This document shows positions 4,576 to 8,754 of a DNA stretch of 8,754 bases, piece by piece (the first letter of the stretch is position 1; the number at the start of each line of letters is the position of its first letter). The DNA is from Porticoccaceae bacterium (GTDB lineage: Bacteria; Pseudomonadota; Gammaproteobacteria; Pseudomonadales; Porticoccaceae). The stretch covers positions 5,753 to 14,506 of the forward strand of contig PALW01000030.1 of the NCBI GenBank assembly GCA_002710745.1, read 5' to 3'. A program made the translations under genes and the position numbers. The notes below the pieces were generated by a model that worked only from the letters and a program-made list of their open reading frames with translations, did not search any database and had not been told where the DNA came from.

Positions 4576-7500
4576 CTATGATCCATCGGGAGTAAGATTT
4601 GACAAATATTGCTCAATATCTGATGCAGATGTTCGAACCGCATTAGGTGATATAACCCCCGTAATAAGTGTATCTCCACGAAGACCAAATAAGTATCTCA
4701 AAACCAACAAACCGTCTGTCAAGGCATCAATATTACCGTCAGCATCTATATCCAATGACCCCTCAATTGAGGAATATCTGGACTGAATTTCTTCTGATGT
4801 AGAGAAGATAGCATTAGATGAAACAGTTCCAGTTATTAACGCATCTCCAGAAAGACCAAACATACTTCTTAATACTAAAAGCCCGTCCGTCAATGCGTCA
4901 AAGTCATTGTTACCATCGATATCAATTGAATTTAGCTCAGAAGTTTCAGTTATATTTACGGTGATATCTTGACTTGACGCGTTAGTTCCATCGGTTGCCG
5001 TTACAATCGCAGAGTAAGATGACTTAACCGAATAGTCAGGTGCTAATTTGAAGCTAAGCATCCCTGAAGAAGTAATCTCAAGTTCAGCCCCTGAAACGGT
5101 GAAGGCAATGCTCGAGCTATCTGGATCAGTCGCCGTCACGGTTCCAACTGTTAATCTATTTTCCGGGACAGTAAATATTGCATTTGATGTGAACGTTGGT
5201 GAGGTGTCATCAATATTAGTAATAGAAACTGTAATCCCTTGTGTCGAGTTATTAACGCCATCATTCACATCCACTGATATAGAATACGAAGATTGAACCT
5301 CATAGTCAGGCGCCGAATTAAAGGTCAAAACTCCAGTTGGGGTTACTGATATTTCAGTCCCTGTTGTTGAAAAAGTTAAATTTTCACCCTCAGGATCTAT
5401 TGCTTGCACTTGTCCAATCGACGTTTGATTCTCAACAACACTAAAACTTGATAAGGAAGTAAATACTGGTGCTTCATTGACATCAAGCACCGAGATTGTA
5501 ATAGCTTGGTTTGTCGTGTTACTGCCATCAACCACGGTAACCACGGCAGTATAAGAGGATTGAGTCTCATAATCAGGTAACGAAGCGAACGTTAATTCTC
5601 CGCTTGATGTGATTGATAAATCAGAACCTGACACAGAGAATGTCAAAGTATCCCCCTCAGGATCGCTAGCTGTAACTGTTCCAATATCATCCTGATTCTC
5701 AACCACACTAAAACTTGATGAGGAGGTAAAATTTGGTGCTTCATTGACATCAAGCACCGAGATTGTAATGAGTTGAGAAACTGAGTTTGTTCCATCAGTT
5801 ATTGTGACTGTAGCTGTATAAGAAGATTTAGTTTCATAGTCAGGCGCTGCGATAAACGTCAAGACTCCCGATGCACTAATTGATAAATCATTTCCTGATA
5901 CAGAGAACGTCAAAGTATCTCCTTCAGAATCATTCGCTGTGACCGTTCCAATAACAGTCTGATTCTCTTCGATACTAAAAGACGCTTCTGACGTGAATAC
6001 AGGAGCAATGTTTGTATTTTCATATTCATAAGCACCTATATCAACAATATCAGTATCAGAACCAAAACTTGGAGGAGTCGATCCTCGAGGAATGATATAG
6101 ATATCGTCAATATAGTAATCAAATAATCCATCGCCAACTTGTGGACCTTTGATGTATACAAAAATACTATCGACCGCTGTACTGTGAGTATAATCACCCA
6201 AGATTTGTGTCCATTCGCTACTTGATGCGATAACCGTATTATCTTCACGATCGCTGGTAGTCCAATCAATATAAACAGGTGAATCATCTCCAGTTTTTGT
6301 TCTAATAGTTGCTTTCGTGCTACCTGATGCCCCATCAGGTAGTTTTATCCAAGCTGAAAAAGAATAAGTCTCTCCTACTGTCAATGCACCATCCAAATAT
6401 AATCTTGCACTCGAATAGTTAAAGGATCTATCAGACACCAGAAGACTACTTGTGCCTGAACGAGATTCATCAGAAGATGTGCTTAATGTTGTTGACCATG
6501 CTCCCCACCCATCCTCTCCAGTCTCAAAACTTGAGGACGAAATAGCCTCTCCCACTTCTGGCCTCGCTTTTTTATTGATGTCGAGTGCTGCAGAATAACT
6601 TGGATTTCCCGCGTTTATTGCTGGCGAATCAGACTTTAATGAAAAATCAGTACCTGCCATAGTCACTGAGCCTTGAATAGCATCTGGAGCGCTAACAAGT
6701 TTTGGGTCAACGTCAAAAACGGTTGTAGGATAACCGTCAGGCGTGCTTCCATTTCGAAATATATTATTAGTGACTACTTTATTTGAAAAATTTCTAAAAG
6801 TAAGTGCTGAATATTCACTATCTCGAGTCACTACAATATTATTGGCCACAACAACAGAAGTAACATCATTTGCCAAAATACCAGCCACTTTATTACCGCC
6901 CACGTGACGAGGATTTCCATCAGCTACAGATAGATCCTGAATAATATTATGGACGCCATTAAAATAAAGAGTGTTATTTCGGTATATGCCGCTGGCACCT
7001 TCAGAATGATCAAAATTAATTCCATTCTTGCCGTTGTTAATCAGAAGGTTATTTTCAAATAAGAAGGTTCCCGCATAGGAGGGATCACTGCGAGTTACAT
7101 ATAAACCTTGGCCATCTAAAATATAGTCCTGAGATGCTGTCCCATAATCTCCCCCCGGACCACCTGCATTATCAGGTAACTGCGTGACATAGAAAGGTAT
7201 CCGGTTCCAATTATTATAAACAACATTTCCTCTCATAATCATTTTGACTTCTGAACCGTTGTCTCCCTCAAGTGCAATAGATTCCGCATAAACAATTGCA
7301 CTAGAAGCAGATGATGTCCACCAAGTTGTGTTGTAAACCTCATTATATTCAATCGTCATGTAGTCCGAGTCGTTAAATCGGATACCCGAACCTGGAGTAT
7401 CATGAACGACATTATTCCTGACAATTACATTAGAGTGAGGACCATACCCATAGATTCCTCTCCCTGAAAAATAATTATTACCATAGCTTGTGCTTGCGTC

Positions 7501-8001
7501 ACCATCCTCAGCTACTTGAATCTTGTAATTTCTATCGGCTATCGCTTGATCATAGGTGATGAACTGAGAAGGACCTTCAATTTCAAATCCGTCTATAATT
7601 ATATAGCCGGTATTTGGCGCAAGATTTATCCCTCCAGAGCCATCAAATTGTATTTTAGGCTTATGACCCTCTAAGTTTCTCAGAGTAATGGGTGCACCCA
7701 CTGCGCCAGAGGTGGTTATTCGAACAACATTGCCGTTAGTAAGATCAGATCCATCAATACCACTACCATAACCAACATTTCGGTAAGTTCCATCCATTAC
7801 GTACACGGTATCACCAGGGCTTGTGAGATTCATTGCCTTGGCAATAGTTAGAAAAGGCTCACTCTCTGATACACCAGAATTAGAATTAGAACCATTTTCA
7901 GAAACATAATATTCAGCTGCAATGATTTTGAGTGCCGAAAAGGCGGTCAAAGCAAGGGCAATAAATATCGATTTTATTAATTTATGACTAATACTAAACA
8001 T
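4576..8001 (-). CDS. Secreted multidomain beta-helix / CBM / cadherin-like / dockerin-like protein
   Basis: About 1141 aa. Domain order: signal peptide (1-29, cut near AA/EYYVS); a DUF1565-like opening (YYVSENGSNSNSG, 31-43) leading into a right-handed parallel beta-helix to about 480. Its coils show asparagine-ladder repeats such as RNNVV, RGNVVYNN, FENNLLINN, YRNNTLYFN and VTNNIF. A CBM_4_9-like jelly-roll follows (about 488-638: FETGEDGWGAWS, SARLYLDG, YSFSAWIKLPDG, IDDIYI), then the delayed beta-helix closing motif VDIGAYEY (653-660). Four cadherin-like repeats of 87-90 aa come next (666-754, 755-843, 844-933, 934-1020; each with ENQ/ENR, PDYE/PDYS and DG marks), then two dockerin-like calcium-loop repeats (about 1025-1081, 1082-1141). 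Beta-helix proteins of this kind include polysaccharide lyases and hydrolases, but I see no diagnostic catalytic motif. Binding or cleavage of a sulfated glycan is inferred from the adjacent sulfatase. I chose the ATG at 8001; a GTG at 8004 is equally open, and neither has a clear ribosome site. Confidence 0.88.
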   Translation of the reverse strand: MFSISHKLIKSIFIALALTAFSALKIIAAEYYVSENGSNSNSGVSESEPFLTIAKAMNLTSPGDTVYVMDGTYRNVGYGSGIDGSDLTNGNVVRITTSGAVGAPITLRNLEGHKPKIQFDGSGGINLAPNTGYIIIDGFEIEGPSQFITYDQAIADRNYKIQVAEDGDASTSYGNNYFSGRGIYGYGPHSNVIVRNNVVHDTPGSGIRFNDSDYMTIEYNEVYNTTWWTSSASSAIVYAESIALEGDNGSEVKMIMRGNVVYNNWNRIPFYVTQLPDNAGGPGGDYGTASQDYILDGQGLYVTRSDPSYAGTFLFENNLLINNGKNGINFDHSEGASGIYRNNTLYFNGVHNIIQDLSVADGNPRHVGGNKVAGILANDVTSVVVANNIVVTRDSEYSALTFRNFSNKVVTNNIFRNGSTPDGYPTTVFDVDPKLVSAPDAIQGSVTMAGTDFSLKSDSPAINAGNPSYSAALDINKKARPEVGEAISSSSFETGEDGWGAWSTTLSTSSDESRSGTSSLLVSDRSFNYSSARLYLDGALTVGETYSFSAWIKLPDGASGSTKATIRTKTGDDSPVYIDWTTSDREDNTVIASSSEWTQILGDYTHSTAVDSIFVYIKGPQVGDGLFDYYIDDIYIIPRGSTPPSFGSDTDIVDIGAYEYENTNIAPVFTSEASFSIEENQTVIGTVTANDSEGDTLTFSVSGNDLSISASGVLTFIAAPDYETKSSYTATVTITDGTNSVSQLITISVLDVNEAPNFTSSSSFSVVENQDDIGTVTASDPEGDTLTFSVSGSDLSITSSGELTFASLPDYETQSSYTAVVTVVDGSNTTNQAITISVLDVNEAPVFTSLSSFSVVENQTSIGQVQAIDPEGENLTFSTTGTEISVTPTGVLTFNSAPDYEVQSSYSISVDVNDGVNNSTQGITVSITNIDDTSPTFTSNAIFTVPENRLTVGTVTATDPDSSSIAFTVSGAELEITSSGMLSFKLAPDYSVKSSYSAIVTATDGTNASSQDITVNITETSELNSIDIDGNNDFDALTDGLLVLRSMFGLSGDALITGTVSSNAIFSTSEEIQSRYSSIEGSLDIDADGNIDALTDGLLVLRYLFGLRGDTLITGVISPNAVRTSASDIEQYLSNLTPDGS
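4579..4930 (-). repeat. Two dockerin-like repeats at the C-terminus
   Basis: Within the beta-helix gene, DIDGNNDFDALTDGLLVLR and DIDADGNIDALTDGLLVLR begin two copies 57 residues apart. Each is followed by a hydrophobic helix ending MFGLSG or LFGLRG and then LITG. The D-x-D-x-D/N pattern at positions 1, 3, 5 and 9 resembles a calcium-binding loop. The second acidic anchor falls at position 13 rather than 12, with Thr at 12. Copies of this style cap many secreted proteins of bacteria without cellulosomes, so cohesin binding should not be assumed. Confidence 0.7.
5431..5502 (-). repeat. Cadherin-repeat DNA duplication, copy A
   Basis: This 72-bp stretch matches 5698-5769 at 66 of 72 positions, and its last 36 bp (5467-5502) are identical. 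The offset is 267 bp, exactly one 89-residue cadherin-like unit. It encodes the junction SVLDVNEAP plus the start of the third repeat. Confidence 0.85.
5698..5769 (-). repeat. Cadherin-repeat DNA duplication, copy B
   Basis: Partner of 5431-5502, encoding the junction between the first and second cadherin-like repeats. The identical 36 bp are 5734-5769. Identity at silent sites points to recent unequal exchange or gene conversion between units rather than selection on the protein alone. Confidence 0.85.
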
Positions 8002-8016
8002 CACAGTTTTATAATA

Positions 8017-8022
8017 ATTATA
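8017..8022 (-). promoter_or_regulatory. Consensus -10 before the beta-helix gene
   Basis: A perfect TATAAT on the minus strand (8022-8017) lies 15 bases before the ATG at 8001. No convincing -35 is found 16-18 bp further upstream, so the site may need an activator or may be chance in A+T-rich DNA. If used, the leader would be only about nine bases, which fits the absence of a Shine-Dalgarno sequence. Confidence 0.3.
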
Positions 8023-8057
8023 TTAGATGATCATACCTGAACATTACGTAAAAGTAG

Positions 8058-8096
8058 ATATTGACCCGATGCATCAGCTGACAAAAAAATCAATAT
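8058..8096. repeat. Inverted repeat between the hydrolase and beta-helix genes
   Basis: ATATTGA (8058-8064) and TCAATAT (8090-8096) are perfect 7-bp arms around a 25-nt loop. The loop holds two palindromes, GATGCATC and TCAGCTGA, that share the bases TC. It lies just after the stop of the upstream serine hydrolase gene and before the beta-helix gene. It could be an attenuating hairpin or a regulator site; it lacks the G+C-rich stem and T-tract of a standard terminator in the expected order. Confidence 0.3.
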
Positions 8097-8100
8097 TTAT

Positions 8101-8754
8101 CTAGCTACCTGAAACGGCAATCGCTTGAATCGCATAGATTGGAGTTTGGTATCCACCACTGTATTGACTCATTTCATTTTGGGAGAGAATTACACCAACA
8201 AGACCAGTACTGGGGCTAACAAAAAAAGTGGTTCCGTAATACCCTCCCCAAAAAATATCACCGATTGTCCCAGGTAGTGTTGCATCTTCCTTCACAACCA
8301 CACCAATACCGAGTCCCCAACCTAGTCCTTCGATATCTCTTCTCGCAAAAACACCTCCTTTAATATGAGGTGATGTCATATCGCTTATCATTTGTTTAGG
8401 GATTATACGTACACCATCGTATTCACCTCCGTTCCAAATCATGAGTGCAAAACGCATGTAGTCCAAAGCGTTTGACACTAATCCAGAGCCACCCTCATTC
8501 CATCCAGAATCGATTCTTTTTGGCGCTAAAATGAGCTCTCCATTCGGATCTTGGGTATAAACTTGGGCAAGTGCATGATGATCAGAAACAGCATGCAAAA
8601 AACGTGTATTGATCATACCCAATGGGTTAAAAATGCGCTCCTCTAAAAACATATCAAATGGTTGTCCAGATGCCACTTCAACAACGCGCGCTAGAACATC
8701 TGCTGAGCTACCATAACGCCAAACACTTCCGGGTTCTTCAAAAAGCGGTAATTG
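8101..8754 (-). CDS. Class C beta-lactamase-like serine hydrolase, C-terminal part
   Basis: 217 residues in an open frame to the right edge; the N-terminus with the catalytic Ser-x-x-Lys lies outside the window. The visible part starts QLPLFEEPGSVWRYGSSADV, matching the family's F-x-x-PG-x-x-W-x-Y block; the Tyr at residue 14 of the fragment is the likely general base (YGS in place of Y-x-N). VVEVASGQPFDMFLEERIF and NPLGMINTRF follow, and WGGYYGTTFFVSPSTGLVGVI near the end occupies the place of the third (KTG/HxG) box. This is Pfam Beta-lactamase (PF00144): esterases, peptidases and penicillin-binding-like hydrolases, of which few inactivate antibiotics. It is co-directional with the beta-helix gene, with 99 bp between them, so it may or may not share the transcript. 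The substrate is unknown. Confidence 0.88.
   Translation of the reverse strand, partial: QLPLFEEPGSVWRYGSSADVLARVVEVASGQPFDMFLEERIFNPLGMINTRFLHAVSDHHALAQVYTQDPNGELILAPKRIDSGWNEGGSGLVSNALDYMRFALMIWNGGEYDGVRIIPKQMISDMTSPHIKGGVFARRDIEGLGWGLGIGVVVKEDATLPGTIGDIFWGGYYGTTFFVSPSTGLVGVILSQNEMSQYSGGYQTPIYAIQAIAVSGS

Noticed and set aside
5048..5296. Plus-strand open frame opposite the cadherin-like repeats
   Set aside because: Antisense shadow created by the Val/Thr/Ser-rich repeat codons.
4930..6006. Tandem repeats that might suggest a CRISPR or satellite array
   Set aside because: They are in-frame protein-domain repeats with an 87-90 codon period, not short repeats with unique spacers.
6036..6335. 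Minus-strand 99-codon frame inside the CBM-coding region
   Set aside because: Out-of-frame shadow; the main frame encodes a coherent CBM_4_9-like domain here. I looked for a frameshift and saw none, as the main frame is continuous.
4576..8001. Possible polysaccharide lyase family 6 assignment of the beta-helix
   Set aside because: The fold and opening resemble such proteins, but I could not find the catalytic Lys/Arg-bearing motifs, so only the fold is claimed.

Overview
This looks like a bacterial chromosome fragment from a moderately A+T-rich, Gram-negative, probably marine gammaproteobacterium-like organism. The clues are Sec-exported sulfatase and beta-helix proteins, cadherin-like and dockerin-like repeats of a style common in marine Proteobacteria, and Fur-box-like and sigma70-like sequences. 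The taxonomic guess is inference, because no rRNA or marker gene is present. I see no tRNA, rRNA, CRISPR array, insertion sequence or phage gene.

Layout. Left edge (1-134, minus): the first 44 codons of a saccharopine-dehydrogenase-like NAD(P)-binding protein. It is divergent from a plus-strand lysophospholipid acyltransferase-like gene (267-1106). That gene runs tail-to-tail, with no spacer, into a minus-strand pair: a Bax-inhibitor-1/YccA-type membrane protein (1316-2113) and a 69-aa two-helix membrane protein (1107-1316), which overlap by one base (TAATG). A roughly 330-bp intergenic region (2114-2446) holds a good sigma70-like promoter overlapped by a Fur-box-like palindrome, a 35-codon plus-strand ORF for a tiny single-helix membrane protein, and a stem-loop.

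The right two thirds (2447-8001, minus) is one apparent transcription unit of three genes. First is a giant secreted protein of about 1141 aa: signal peptide, parallel beta-helix, inserted CBM-like domain, four cadherin-like repeats and two dockerin-like repeats. Next, after a 13-bp gap, is an exported family S1 sulfatase with a complete active site. Last, after 28 bp, is a METTL27-like SAM-dependent methyltransferase. The right edge (8101-8754, minus) is the C-terminal part of a class-C beta-lactamase-like serine hydrolase, preceding the unit by 99 bp.

How the genes may work together: the beta-helix/CBM protein and the sulfatase are both exported and co-directional, which suggests binding and desulfation of a sulfated (algal or animal) polysaccharide outside the cytoplasm. 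The substrate cannot be read from the sequence. The methyltransferase has no export signal, so its link to that process is unknown. The acyltransferase and BI-1 genes look like housekeeping membrane functions. The least explained elements are the 35-aa ORF with its putative iron-responsive promoter and the CBM nested inside the closing motif of the beta-helix.
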